In this document: in pieces, positions 22,739 through 33,749 of the stretch
How the letters are laid out: each line of letters opens with the position of its first letter
Numbering within the stretch: the stretch's first letter is position 1
DNA from: Heterostelium album PN500
Taxonomy: Eukaryota > Evosea > Eumycetozoa > Acytosteliales > Acytosteliaceae
Assembly (NCBI RefSeq): GCF_000004825.1
Contig: NW_008805065.1
Span: 1,860,001-1,924,000 of the forward strand
Direction: 5' to 3'
DNA: 64,000 bases
Notes under the pieces: generated by a model
What the model was told of the DNA's origin: nothing
Database searches by the model: none
What the model saw: only the letters and a program-made list of their open reading frames with translations
Made by a program: the position numbers and the translations under genes

Positions 22739-22939
22739 TTATATAAGTTCTATAAAAATATAAATGAAATACAAGAACTTTTCAATATTATTTTGATTAT
22801 TCTTTAAAATATTAACATTAATACTATTATTATTATGATTTGTTGTACAAAAATATCTATGAACACTGATAATAGATCTATTATTTAACAATGAGTATTT
22901 ATATATTGATTTATTAATGTATAACATATTTCTTAGCAT
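22739..22939 (-). CDS. possible short mitochondrial-type protein or first exon
   Basis: An ATG-initiated 66-codon frame, MLRNMLYINKSIYKYSLLN and following, basic and without acidic residues at the start, with a VHRYFCTTN segment that looks like the end of a mitochondrial presequence. A GTAAGA follows just after the stop, so it could be the first exon of a longer, now lost gene. The AT-rich composition makes chance possible. Confidence 0.3.
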   Translation of the reverse strand: MLRNMLYINKSIYKYSLLNNRSIISVHRYFCTTNHNNNSINVNILKNNQNNIEKFLYFIYIFIELI

Positions 22940-23195
22940 GATATCAGTTATTTTTAATAAAATTACAATTCTTTATACGACACGAATATCTATTTAAATA
23001 AAAGAAAATTTATCAAATATATATTTACTTGTTTTATAGTTTCATTTTGTTTGGTTTTACTGAGAGATTTCAATTTTTAAATAACATTATATTTAAATTT
23101 AAGTTAATTAATTTTGTTAAAATTTGATTTTACATTTGATTCCAATACTTAATATTTTTAAATTAATACAAAAATTGAATTTATTGATATTAACT

Positions 23196-23794
23196 TTAGG
23201 AGTATTGATTGCCATCGGATTCTCCATCAGAGTCACTGCAATAGCCATCGGATTCCGATAATTCCATATGATCATTCTGATTTTGTATTTTTGACATCAA
23301 CGAATGAACTTTTATTTCCAATTCAGACGACTGATCTTTTGAAAAAATAGTTTTTTTATATTTGATATCATCTTCGATAAAAGTGGCCAATTCACCAAAG
23401 ACATAGATTTCATCTGAACTGAAAACAATTTTATCCTCAAACTTTCTTAAGATTTTTTTGATAAATTTGATGATGAGTGAAGTTGGGTATAGGAATACTA
23501 ATGAATTTCCATGCTCTATATTATTTATACTTATAAGTAAACTAAATTACACCATTTGTGAAATACTGATAGTATTCAAATCTTACCATTTGGAAAAAGA
23601 ATATTTTTTTGATTAGAATTAAAGTACTTATAGTTTTTTTTTAGTTTTTCCTGTGGGTTTGATGTTTTATGCCAATTGACGCATCGTGTGGTGAAGTAAT
23701 AGCTTTTTCCTTTAGAATCTGTGTGAGATAATATTGCTATGTTACTCTTATTTCTGACAAAGATATATTCAACAATGTACTTTTTAAAAGGCAT
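23196..23794 (-). CDS. unknown 175-aa protein, two exons
   Basis: Exons 23794-23587 and 23515-23196, joined by a GTAAGA donor and TATAG acceptor in phase 1, give 175 aa. It begins MPFKKYIVEYIFVRNKSN, has a Lys/Tyr/Asn-rich middle and, after the junction, continues HGNSLVFLYPTSLIIKFIKK. It ends in an acidic tail (ELSESDGYCSDSDGESDG). Both frames are open up to the splice sites and the junction yields a smooth reading, supporting a real gene. Family not recognised. Confidence 0.6.
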
Positions 23795-24480
23795 TCCTAT
23801 TTACCCTCTATATATGAATAAGTTTAAATCCAAGCATTAGAAATATAGAAATGAAATTAAAATTAAATATAAACCTTTGAAATATATGATTTCACCACAA
23901 AATATATATTAATAATAATTTACACACACCATAAATATTAATTATTTTGAATTGTGGTGATGAAAAACACAACAATATTTGTTTGTGTGATCTAATTCTA
24001 TTATTTTTAAATAATTTTTTTTTTATGAAATCTACTAAATCATACAATGATTTAAGAAAAAAAATAATAATAAAAAAAATACAATCTGATCATACATTTG
24101 ATAGTTTCCAAAAAATTGTTTTGAAAAAATAAAAATATGAGAAAAAAAAAAAAACTAAGATTATAACAACAAAATAAGATATTTTTAAATAATTTTTTTT
24201 TTAAATGAAACAAAACAAATCATAGGAGTGAGGTCAGATAGAAAAAATTTGATAGTAACGAAATTTAATCAAACTTACAAAAAAATTGTTTTGGTAAAAA
24301 ATGAAAAAACTCGGTCCACTAAATCATGTGGGGGAAATGTCTTATGTATTTGAATTCCAAAAAGAAAATAAATCTACCCACATTTATTTAACCCTACAAA
24401 AAAATGGTGGTCATATTGTATTAAAATTTATGTTTCTTTATAAAAAAAAATATAATTTTGTTTATAAATGAAATTAAAGA
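23795..24480. other. AT-rich intergenic with imperfect tandem repeat
   Basis: About 24002-24130 and 24184-24305 are diverged copies of one another. Both start with a TTTTTAAATAATTTTTTTTT block and share an AAAAAATTGTTTTG block near the end. A TTTCACCACAA/TTGTGGTGA inverted pair sits at about 23889 and 23953. No coding sequence is supported. Confidence 0.4.
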
Positions 24481-25075
24481 TATAGTTCTTTTATTAATAT
24501 TTGAAGGAGTTGTCTTGTTGACAGTTGTTCACCATTTGGAAGGGTAATTATGTTTTTGTTGTTCAATAGAGTTAATCCAATCTCTTTTATATCTTTATTT
24601 TTGTGTAATCTAATTTGATTGCTGCCATGAATAGTTGTTTTTTCATTTTAGTATTGTTCTGGAGTGTAATTGTTTCTTTTGATGACATACACAATGCCAG
24701 ATTGTAATATCCAATAAAGTTGTGTACATTACTTTGAATCATCTTGGCATATATTTGTTTCTTTGTCAAAGATTCAGTAAAATTAAGCATATTTGCAATA
24801 TTGTTGTATGAGTTTTAGTATGTTGGATCGAGTGTTCTAAGATAGAGTTGTTTTTTGTTCTTTGATTGTCGATTTGGAAGTGAAATATATTCATTTCCTA
24901 GAAGTGTTGATGCAAAGTAAACATATGAATATGGATAACTTGGATTTAATTCTATTGTTTTCATAATAAGCTGTTGCTTTGTCATTGATTGTTCAGTATG
25001 AAGTGTGATTGATTCACCATTGGCAAGTGAAATGGCTAGATTTATATATGAATAAAATATTTTGGATATAATTCA
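24481..25075 (-). pseudogene. decayed copy of the TPR-like repeat gene
   Basis: Aligned on the same strand with the gene at 25331-26500, matching its C-terminal repeats (for example KQIYAKMIQSNVHNFIGYYN and the LPNGEQ end). It contains frameshifts and stops, with only 67 codons open in one piece. It lies about 250 bp downstream of the intact gene as a tandem duplicate. The left part (24950-25075) matches inner repeats. Confidence 0.75.
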
Positions 25076-25090
25076 TATTGATTTCAAGAG

Positions 25091-25136
25091 TATTTTATTC
25101 GATTTAAGGTTACAAGATAGAGCCAGTTTTGTTTTG
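25091..25136. mobile_element. truncated end of the MITE-like element
   Basis: Matches the last 45 bp or so of the element at 8943-9077, including the complete 17-bp end GAGCCAGTTTTGTTTTG at 25120-25136. The other end is missing. Confidence 0.55.
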
Positions 25137-25330
25137 TTTTTCAACTTAATTTTGTAAAATAAAAGGTAATAGTTTGGGATTTTTAAAAAAGTTTAAAAAT
25201 ATAAAAACAACAAAATATCTAAAAAGATATAAAAGGTAGTAGATAATTTAAAAATAGATAAATAATTATCATTTTAAGAAATAAATCATAAATTTAAGAC
25301 ATATTTGTTCTTTTTTTTTTTTATTTTTTA

Positions 25331-26500
25331 TTAAAATCTTTCTCTTGCAAATCGAAGTAGTTGTCTTCTTGACATTTGTTCACCATTTGGCATAGTAATT
25401 TTTTGTTTGTTGTTCAATAGAGTTAATCCAATGTCTCTGAAAATCTTTATTTTTGTTTGATCTAATCTGTTTGCTTCCCAGAAAAGTTGTTGTCTTGTCA
25501 TTTTCGTATTATTGTGGAGTGTAAATGTTTCTTTTGTCGTCATACACAATGCCAAATTATAATAGCCAATAAAGTAATGTGGTTTGATTTGAATCATCTT
25601 GGCGTATATTTGTTTCTGTGTCAATGATTCACCTGATGGGAAAATAACAGATTCGGTATACTTTAGCATATTTGCAATATTGTTGTATGAGTTATAGTGT
25701 GTTGGATCGAGTGATATTGTCTTTAGATTGAGTTGTTTTTTGTTCATTGATTGTCCATTTGGAAGTGTAACACTTTCATCTCCCAGAAGTGTTGATGCAA
25801 GATATTCATAGAGTAAGTGATTGTTTGGACTTATTTCTAATGCTTTTAAGTAGAGTTGTTGTTTTGTCATTGATTGACCATTATTAAGTGTGATTGATCC
25901 ACCATCGACAAGCGTAAAGCCTAGATTATGATAATATGTAGATGAACTGGTTGGATTACCCTCTATTGCTTTCAAGTATAGTTGTTGTTTTGTCATTGAT
26001 TGACCATTATTAAGTGTGATTGATTCTCCTCTGGAAAGAGTTTGCCCAAGGTTATTATATGAATTGGGATTGGTTGGATCACAATCTATTGATTTCAAAT
26101 ATAGTTGTTGTTCTGTCATTATTTGTCCATTATTAAGTGTGATCGTTTCACCATTGGAAAGTGTAGTTGCAAGGTTATTGTATGAACTGGCAAACGACGG
26201 ATCACATTCAATTGCTTTCAATAACAATTGTTGTTTCGTAAATGATTGACCCGATAGAAGATTAATAGATGAACGCTTCCCATTTATAAGAATTACAGCC
26301 AGCTTGAAGTAAGCCATCGCATAAATTGGATCGATATCGATGACTTTCAATAAGAGATGTTCTTTAATCATTGATTCACCTGATGGAAGCACTATTGATT
26401 TTTGATTATTATCAAGTGTCATTGCAAGTTGGTATAGAGCCTCTTTATCATTGCAATTGATACCTATTGCACTTAGATATATTTGTTGTTTGTCTTCCAT
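25331..26500 (-). CDS. TPR-like repeat protein, about nine 43-residue repeats
   Basis: Single exon, 389 aa. Nearly the whole protein is a tandem array of about nine units of roughly 43 residues. Each has the pattern (M)TKQQLYLKAIExDP - x5 - SYNNLxxTLSxGE - SITLNNGQ. The YNNLA and helix pairs follow the TPR consensus, with an added beta-like ITLNNGQ turn between units. No signal peptide or catalytic motif is seen, so it is likely a cytosolic scaffold. Internal repeats 3-6 are very similar in sequence, which suggests recent internal expansion. A decayed copy follows at 24481-25075. Confidence 0.85.
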   Translation of the reverse strand: MEDKQQIYLSAIGINCNDKEALYQLAMTLDNNQKSIVLPSGESMIKEHLLLKVIDIDPIYAMAYFKLAVILINGKRSSINLLSGQSFTKQQLLLKAIECDPSFASSYNNLATTLSNGETITLNNGQIMTEQQLYLKSIDCDPTNPNSYNNLGQTLSRGESITLNNGQSMTKQQLYLKAIEGNPTSSSTYYHNLGFTLVDGGSITLNNGQSMTKQQLYLKALEISPNNHLLYEYLASTLLGDESVTLPNGQSMNKKQLNLKTISLDPTHYNSYNNIANMLKYTESVIFPSGESLTQKQIYAKMIQIKPHYFIGYYNLALCMTTKETFTLHNNTKMTRQQLFWEANRLDQTKIKIFRDIGLTLLNNKQKITMPNGEQMSRRQLLRFARERF

Positions 26501-26733
26501 ATTTATAAAAATATATAATAAAAAAATAAATAATAAATATATATATATAAAAATATTTAAAAAAAAAACAAAATAATATAATAAGCAACAAACTATTTTA
26601 CCCCTAACATTTTCATTGTCTTCAAGTTGACGATCAAACGAATAAAAATAAAACGAAAAATCATGATTTTTTTATCTTTGTTTTCTGAGAAAATAAAAGG
26701 CGGGTTTTTTAAATGTTTAATTAAATTTGAAGT
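26501..26733. other. short intergenic
   Basis: AT-rich; between the TPR-like gene start and the PSMG2 end. Nothing recognised. Confidence 0.4.
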
Positions 26734-27748
26734 TTAAAAATATAAAGCTTGGTTGATGGATGGACCATCTTTAATTAGACTCCAACTTGATGGTATTTTA
26801 AAGTCGATTGTATTGTTGTTGTTATTGGAGGTCTCTGTTGTTAACTCTGTATATTGTACTACGTGATTGGACATAACGATGGCATCTTGTGTGTTGTCAC
26901 CCTCCGAACAGAAGAGTATGAATGCAACCATTGCAATACCCTTGCTATTCTCCTGAGTTGCGAGTGTCATCAATCTTCTTCCAAGTCCGGTGAGTCTATC
27001 ACTGAGCTCGATGAGATCGCCATCGATAACAACCGATCTCTCCATGGGTGGTACACCACATTGTTTCTCTATTCTATCTACAATAAATTGATTGTCACCA
27101 ACAGCATCCGATGCTACATATCTAATCTGAGTTCTATATATTCCAAAAACAAACAACAATAAGATAATTAATACTAAAAACTAATAACTATTCATTAATA
27201 TTAATAATATGCTAACATACCCAAATAATTGAGTATCAATTCTTTTGTTGGCATTGGTACTGGCCAGGAATAAGAGCTGTGAGAATCCCGATTGTTTAAT
27301 CCATTGGTTGAGTTTTTCGGCGAATCGGTTGATGTGACCGGCAATAATGGGTGAACGTTGCTGTACGATTGTAATGGTTGTGTTTTGTCTGTTTGTGAAC
27401 TGATATACCTCGACGGCAGTAGAGAGTACACCCTTACCAGCTGGTGTAAGTGTATCATTTCCTGCCAATGGTACAATATCTTCATCGTGTATATATCCAA
27501 CCTTTTTGAATCCAAATGTATTCAATATTAAATCTATAGATAATTGACCAACATTTCCCAACGTCAGAGCAGGCTATTGTTAAACAATTAAGTTGTTTAA
27601 TATTAAATATCAATGACTGTGTGTACATCTATTTAAATATAAAAAGGTAGAGTAGAACCAAAACAAAAACACTTACCCATATTAAAATACTATTTTGAAA
27701 ACTAACTGAAGATTGTGTTGAATCTTTACAGGGATAAAAGAATTCCAT
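26734..27748 (-). CDS. psmG2: proteasome assembly chaperone 2 (PSMG2/PAC2)
   Basis: Three exons, 27748-27677, 27573-27221 and 27133-26734, give 274 aa; the first exon is only 24 codons (MEFFYPCKDSTQ...), easily missed. PAC2 pairs with PAC1 to guide assembly of the 20S proteasome alpha ring. Family blocks are visible: LGNVGQLSIDLILNTFG near residue 28, GYIHDEDIVPLAGND, then a region read EVYQFTNRQNTTITIVQQRSP, and near the end MVAFILFCSEGDNTQDA, matching the conserved FVSEGDN of the family. No signal peptide; likely cytosolic. The phases and motifs make the model firm. Confidence 0.9.
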
Positions 27749-27916
27749 TTTTATTTAAAAAAATATTATGTATTATATATAAATGTACAATGATAAATGA
27801 TTATTTAATGAACTTTAAAAAAAAAATATAAAGGTTTAGTGATCATCAATATGTTTAAATTAAAAAAGGAAATTGAATAAAAATGATTTTTTTTTTTTTT
27901 GGCTTTTTTTTATTTT

Positions 27917-29569
27917 TTATTTTTTAAAAGATTTGTTATGATGATCATGTTGTGTATTTAACATGGTATTGATTGACATTGTTGATCGATTGTTGTTGTT
28001 GTTATTTATAATGTTATAAATATTGTGACTATTACCTAGTGATGTGAAAGTGGTGGCCAACGGAGTTGTAATATTGGTTGGTGTGTTGGTTGCCGATGAT
28101 GACGATGATAAGATTGTGTTTGTCATTGGTATGATTAAATTTGGTGATTGGATTAACCCACTGTTGTAATTGTTGGATAACGACATTACCGATGTCGCTG
28201 TTGACATGTTTGGAAGTGGAAGTGGAAGTGTAAGTGTAAGTGTTAGTGGTTGAATGGTTGGTGTTGTTGTTGCTGAGCTTGGTTGTGTCATCATCGATGT
28301 TGTTGTTGTTGTTGCTGAGAAAACACTGTTGTTGTTGTTGTTGTTGTATCTTGGCAGATGAATCAGATGTGAATATTTTAGTTTTCTTAATTTGTTTGAT
28401 TCCTTAAAGATGCGGATGATCCACCTCGAGGTATTCAGACTCTTTTCGAGTCTGCAGCGCTTCATAAGGAAGGTCTGCTCGACAATCTCTAGAGTGGAGG
28501 TGTTCCTGTTGTTTTTGTAGGTGCGAGTATCGACATTGTCGAGATTGTCATCCTCGCATATCTTCATGAATTCACCGACCACTTTCGAGTAGCAACTCTC
28601 CTTTGGATTTCTCTGGAGATACTCTTTCAACTCTCGGAATTTTCGCTCGAGGTGTTTCATCTCGTTTTGTTTCTCCAGTTGAAACAGCTCGATCGTCTCG
28701 ATCTCCTGGTCGATGTGAACAACATACTGCGAGAGACCCTTCTGGAACTCGGCGAGCGATGTCTTCTCATAGCGAATGTCGTCCATTCTGATGTTGGTAA
28801 ATAGCAGAGCACGGTGATATTTCTGATAGACTTCTGGTGTGTCGCGCATATACTCGCGGTACGACAACAGCTGAACGTTCTCCTTGACATACTGGTAGAA
28901 TGGATCGTGGCCGGCTTCGTCCTCCAACGAGAATCGCTCCATCACCTCGAGAACGGCGACTGAGAGCGCCAGAGCATGTTCATTTCCAAGGTCGTCCAAC
29001 ACACCGTATTTGTACATAAACGCTTCGAATTTCTTTGGATCGTGGATGGTAAACCAGAGTTCGCCGAGTACGGATTGTGCACGTTGCGGATACCACTCGT
29101 CGATTTCGCTGGCCGGATAGCCAATAACCAGCTTACAGGCATTGATGGTGCAACGATAGTAAAAGTCGGCACCGATAAACCAGTCGGGCATCAGAGCGAT
29201 CGACATCTTTAGAATGCCAATCGATTCTTTCAAGACTTTTTCCAGGCGTTTTCTACTTTCGTCCTGACGTTTCTTGTCCTTTTGGAGGAGTTCACGCAGC
29301 AGAATTTCAACAACCAGACGCATAGAGCGAGACAACTGGAAATGTAGTGGTTCGTCCATAGTGATACGTTTGGCAATCTTATTCATGCGATCCAAATGAA
29401 TTTCATTTAAACCACTTGGAATTCTTTGTTGCATCCAAGATTCACCCAATTTCGAATATAAATACACTAATCCAGCAAAAACACCATTTCTATCAAACTC
29501 ACTTGTATTATTATTATTATTACTACAAGCCAGATTATAAACAATTTGAATAGTTTCAATATGATTCAT
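27917..29569 (-). CDS. unknown dictyostelid protein, 550 aa, helical with Ser/Thr/Asn-rich tail
   Basis: Single exon from MNHIETIQIVYNL; an upstream in-frame TTG is not used as the start. Residues 1 to about 370 are predominantly helical and charged, with a probable coiled coil (IELFQLEKQNEMKHLERKFR, about 300-330). The last 150 residues are low complexity, rich in Thr, Ser, Asn and Pro-Leu repeats (TLTLPLPLP). The GC content of the first two thirds is much higher than its surroundings, a sign of strong coding constraint. I do not recognise a domain. It might be a dictyostelid-specific regulatory protein; no function is claimed. Confidence 0.85.
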   Translation of the reverse strand: MNHIETIQIVYNLACSNNNNNTSEFDRNGVFAGLVYLYSKLGESWMQQRIPSGLNEIHLDRMNKIAKRITMDEPLHFQLSRSMRLVVEILLRELLQKDKKRQDESRKRLEKVLKESIGILKMSIALMPDWFIGADFYYRCTINACKLVIGYPASEIDEWYPQRAQSVLGELWFTIHDPKKFEAFMYKYGVLDDLGNEHALALSVAVLEVMERFSLEDEAGHDPFYQYVKENVQLLSYREYMRDTPEVYQKYHRALLFTNIRMDDIRYEKTSLAEFQKGLSQYVVHIDQEIETIELFQLEKQNEMKHLERKFRELKEYLQRNPKESCYSKVVGEFMKICEDDNLDNVDTRTYKNNRNTSTLEIVEQTFLMKRCRLEKSLNTSRWIIRIFKESNKLRKLKYSHLIHLPRYNNNNNNSVFSATTTTTSMMTQPSSATTTPTIQPLTLTLTLPLPLPNMSTATSVMSLSNNYNSGLIQSPNLIIPMTNTILSSSSSATNTPTNITTPLATTFTSLGNSHNIYNIINNNNNNRSTMSINTMLNTQHDHHNKSFKK

Positions 29570-30193
29570 ATTTATTATTATTTTCCGAAAAAAAAACAAA
29601 CAAACAAATTATTATTATTATTATTTTTAAAATTTTAATAGTACAAATAAAAATAATTTTAGTTATGATTTATATTGGTATAATTAGTTGATAAGATACG
29701 ATGTATTTGCAAAAATAAAAAATGATTATTGTTGATTTATATATATTTAGAAAGAAGAAGGTACAAGTTATTGATTATTAATTAATAGTTTATTTTTAAA
29801 CTAAAAATCAATATTTATGTAACTCGACCTTCTAACATGTCTGTTATCATTTTGGGGAATTCCATCTTGCTTAAACTAAAAGAAATATTATTTGTTAATT
29901 TTATGTTATTCAAAATTGGAATATTCAAATATTTGAATGTTTGAATGAAAAATAACAGAACAAAATTTGGTTTTTTATAAAAACACAAATGATCATCACC
30001 ACAACTTTGAATTTTTTTTTGTTTTTCAATGAAGCTTCCAAAAAATAGTAGAAAAATTTGATGACCAGATTCTTGTTTTTTTTTACAACAAGACAAAAAA
30101 AAAATTGAATTTTATTTCTTTTTTTATTTTTTTTTATTTTTTTTTTTTTGGGCGGGGTATTCAAAATAGACCCAGATTTATTTCATGAGTATT
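29570..30193. other. intergenic, poly-A/T rich
   Basis: Contains long poly-T tracts (30119-30150), plus short frames in 29815-30096 that begin at non-ATG codons and look spurious. No supported gene; 3' flank of the trehalose gene and 5' flank of the 550-aa gene. Confidence 0.45.
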
Positions 30194-32588
30194 TTAACTA
30201 ATTGGATGACCTGGCTTCTCCTGAGTTTCAATCAGTCTCTTTAGAAGATATTTAACTTCCGATGATTCATTTAGATAGAAATTCTCTTTGCTACTCTTCT
30301 TTCCTACTGAGACTGTAAATTGTTTACCATCGATCTGTGGCAGTTCGTTGGGATGAATATGTGTGTCGCCAATCAACAGCACAAAGTCCAAACCCTTTGG
30401 AATGGAATCGAGAATGACGCGACGCAGCGAAGTCGTTGGATTGATATTGTAGGAACGAACACCGAGTGTCTTGTCGCCAACGATTACATCGAGTGGCAAG
30501 TTATCGAGATGAAGATGTAGTTCACGGGCCTGAATCGATCCAAACACTGGATCGGCGTTTCTATAGTGCCAAGTGAAGAGCATCTCCTTCTCCTCAAAGA
30601 ACGAACCCGGTGTTCTCAGAGCAAAGTACTTGAAGAGCGGACGAATCGTCTCCTTCCAGCTACTGTCCATCGAAGGACACATCTGCTCCCACTCTGGCGA
30701 GTCTGGATTCTTGGTGAAACAGCCAAACTCTGCAGAGAGACCGATCTTCAAGCCGTCGAACCACTCACCCAGTGTCTTCTTGTCACGTCCACTCAGCAGG
30801 AAGATCTCGTTGTTCGGGTCGTTCGAGAGGTTGCGCATGATGTCCAGCAAGTCGTCGGACGGCTTACACAACGACGGTATATTAGAGTAGGGAATGAGAG
30901 TTCCATCGTAGGCAAACACCAACAATCGCTTTGAACTGGTGCGATAGGCTTCAACAACCTTATCGATATTCAACTTTGGCACCGAAGTAATTTGGGCGGC
31001 CTGATAACTAGCTTTGTAAAGTTCACGAACGAATCCATTTCCCCAGTGAGCAGCAGTGTGTTTAATGATGAAATTGAAGAGCATATTATGTTTCTCTTCT
31101 CTCTCTTCCTCAGACATCAACAATGCACTATTAATTGAATCTGCAACATCCTCTGTATTCCACGGATTAATCATCACCGCACCACTAAGTGATTGAGCAG
31201 CCTGTAGCATTTTTTAAAGTTAGTATTTCTATTAAAAACATCAAACTAAATGGTTTGTTAATATTATTGTTACTTACACCTGTAAATTCACTAAGAATTA
31301 GAACACCTTTCTTCTCGGATTGACAAGAAATGAATTCTTGTGCAACCAAGTTCATACCATCTCTTATTGATGTGATTAGACATGCATCAGAGATATTGTA
31401 GAGTGCAGTCAATTCAACGGAATCAACCGATTGGAAAAGATAGTGAATAGGACTTTCACCAAGAGAACCATATAATCCATTGATTCTACCGACTAGTTCT
31501 TCAACATCTTTCTTTAATCTTTGATATTCCTCAACATCTTGTCTTGATGGAACTGCAACCTAAACAAAAAATAAAACATATTAGTAAGTTTAAAACTTGC
31601 TAACAACATTCATATAATCAATGATGACACTTACTTGAATTAATACAATTTTACCTTTCCACTCAGGATATTTTTGGAATAATCTTTCCATTGCTTGTAG
31701 TTTCTGTGGAAGTCCTTTGATGTAGTCGAGACGATCGATTCCAATGATTACCTTCATGCCTTCGAACGATTTCTTGAGTGCAGCTATTCTGTTTTGTACT
31801 TGATCTTGCTTGAGAAGATCAAAGAATTTGTCTGGATCTATACCGACTGGGAAGACACCGACCGGAATGAACTTGTCGTTGACATACACTCCGTTCGGAG
31901 CTGTCTCCAATCCTAGGATTCTGGTGCACGCCTTCAGGAAATGTCTGGCATAATCATAGGTGTGGAATCCAATGAGATTCGAATTGAGAACGCCCATCAA
32001 TATCTCCTTGCGACACGGCAGCACACGGAAGATCTCTGACGAAGGGAATGGAATGTGCAGGAAGAATCCAATGCGAGCGTCGACCTGCTTCTTCTTGATG
32101 TACTCTGGTAGCAGCATCAAGTGATAGTCGTGCACCCATATCAAATCGTCGCTGCCCATAATGGAGAGCACGACGTTGGCAAACTCCTGGTTCGCCTCCA
32201 CATAGGAGTCCCAGAGTCTGTCGTCATAATCGAGGTCACCCGGCAAATAGTGGAACAACGGCCACAACACGCCATTCGAGAATCCATTGTAGTGGTCATT
32301 TGCAAGTTTCTCAGAGAGAAACACTGGAATACAGTTGTGCTTTTCCATCAGCAATTTCTTCACGTATTCGCGATCCTCAGGGTCGATCTCTGTTCCTATC
32401 CATCCGACCCACAGAAAACTCGTAGACTTTAGTCCAGAGAGCGCTGCCACCAGACCGCCAGAACTCATCTTACTCGTCCATTGTCCATTCTCCTCCTTTT
32501 TCAGCGAAACTGGCAATCTATTTGAAATAACAATTAATCTTCCCTCAAAATTACTATCGGGAGATAATGATCCAGATGCATGTAACAT
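30194..32588 (-). CDS. trehalose-6-phosphate synthase with degenerate phosphatase domain
   Basis: Exons 32588-31635, 31559-31278 and 31201-30194 give 747 aa, all phase 0. The GT20 synthase part (about residues 17-490) should make trehalose 6-phosphate from UDP-glucose and glucose 6-phosphate. It shows VISNRLPVSL, MSSGGLVAAL, WVGWIGTE, WPLFHYL, IWVHDYHLMLLPE, IGFFLHIPFPSSEIFR, GFHTYDYARHF, GIDRLDYIKGLPQK and NLVAQEFISCQ. The C-terminal HAD phosphatase-like part has FAYDGT at 508-513, where active enzymes have DxDGT: the nucleophile Asp is Ala509. The late acidic motif reads GDTHIHPNEL instead of GDDxTDE. So it is probably synthase-only, with a regulatory C-terminal domain. In dictyostelids trehalose is made for spores; that role is inferred. 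No signal peptide. Confidence 0.95.
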
Positions 32589-33749
32589 AATTTATTATTA
32601 TTATTTGGAAAATATAAAAATGAATGAGTGAATGAATGTTGGAAATAATATTTAAAAAATAAAAAAGATATTAATATTATTATTTGATTTGGTTAAAAAA
32701 AAAGATAATGTTGATAATTAAATTATTCATTAAATAAAAATTAATTTAGATAATATATATTTATAATTTAAAATATCAATAGCTAACTAAACTAACTAAA
32801 CTAACTAAAACTAAACTTCTAAATTTGTATTTTCTTTTCTTTCAAGAGTAACAAAAATAAATGAATGAAAGATGATGAATATTATTATTTTTGAATTTAC
32901 AAAACAAACTAATTGATTATAGATAAAAATAACATAAAAAATAATGAATTATCTCTTTTTTTGTTAATTTAAACAATCAAATTAGTATTCATATAAAAAT
33001 AATAATTATAATATGTTATTTTTTACTATTTTTTTGTGGTATGAATTAAAATAAATATACTTTTATTATTATAAATGTGTTATGAATTTATTTTCTTGGT
33101 GTGTGTGTTTTTTTTTTTGATGTTGTTATATAATGTGGTTATTGCAATGTAATATAATGTAAATGAAAAATAATGCAAAATAATAAATATAAGAAATGAA
33201 AAGAAAAGAACCTTACTAAAAAAAAAAAAAAAACAGATTAATTATATTTTTATTTTATTTATTACTTTTTTTTGTTTTTATAATAAACAAGTAGTTAAGA
33301 TGTTGTTTTTACTTGATCTAAAAATGAGATCATCATAAATGATGGTCCATCGTCAATCATGCATTGATTCTTACTGATGAAAAACTAAAAAAGGGAAAAA
33401 AAAAAAAAAAAACAAGAATTTAAATTAAATTTTTACCAAATTATGATAATAATTAAAAATCATTATCCTTTTTTGTAATTAGGATTGATCAAAAATAAAC
33501 ACTTTTAACAATTAAAAATTTTTTGCAAAGAAAAATAAAATTTTTTCGGACCAACCAAATATTAAAAAAAATAAAAAAAATCTGAAAAATGAACACTTTA
33601 ATTTTTTTGTTTCATTTTAATTTAATTTAATTTAATTATATATATCTAAAAATATAATAAATAATTTAAATTTATTTAAGAATATATATATTTTTATCTT
33701 TTTTTTATTTAGTTTTTAATATATTTTTAATAATAAATAGAATTTAGAT
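32589..33749. other. AT-rich intergenic with one possible small exon
   Basis: Apart from the exon-like stretch at 33302-33383, the region is poly-A/T with no open frame. It lies between two divergently transcribed genes, so both promoters should be here. Confidence 0.4.
33302..33383 (-). other. possible terminal exon of a small unannotated gene
   Basis: A good acceptor (CCCTTTTTTAG) at about 33384 is followed by a 28-codon open run (FISKNQCMIDDGPSFMMISF and on) to a TAA. A possible 9-codon first exon beginning ATGATTTTTAATTATTATC is about 60 bp upstream. The unusual base composition within an AT desert hints at coding; evidence is slim. Confidence 0.25.

Noticed and set aside
29815-30096. 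93-codon minus-strand frame ending in a small exon-like sequence
   Set aside because: Begins with a non-ATG codon in poly-A/T DNA; a TTTTAG acceptor near 29880 is present but no upstream exon could be found.
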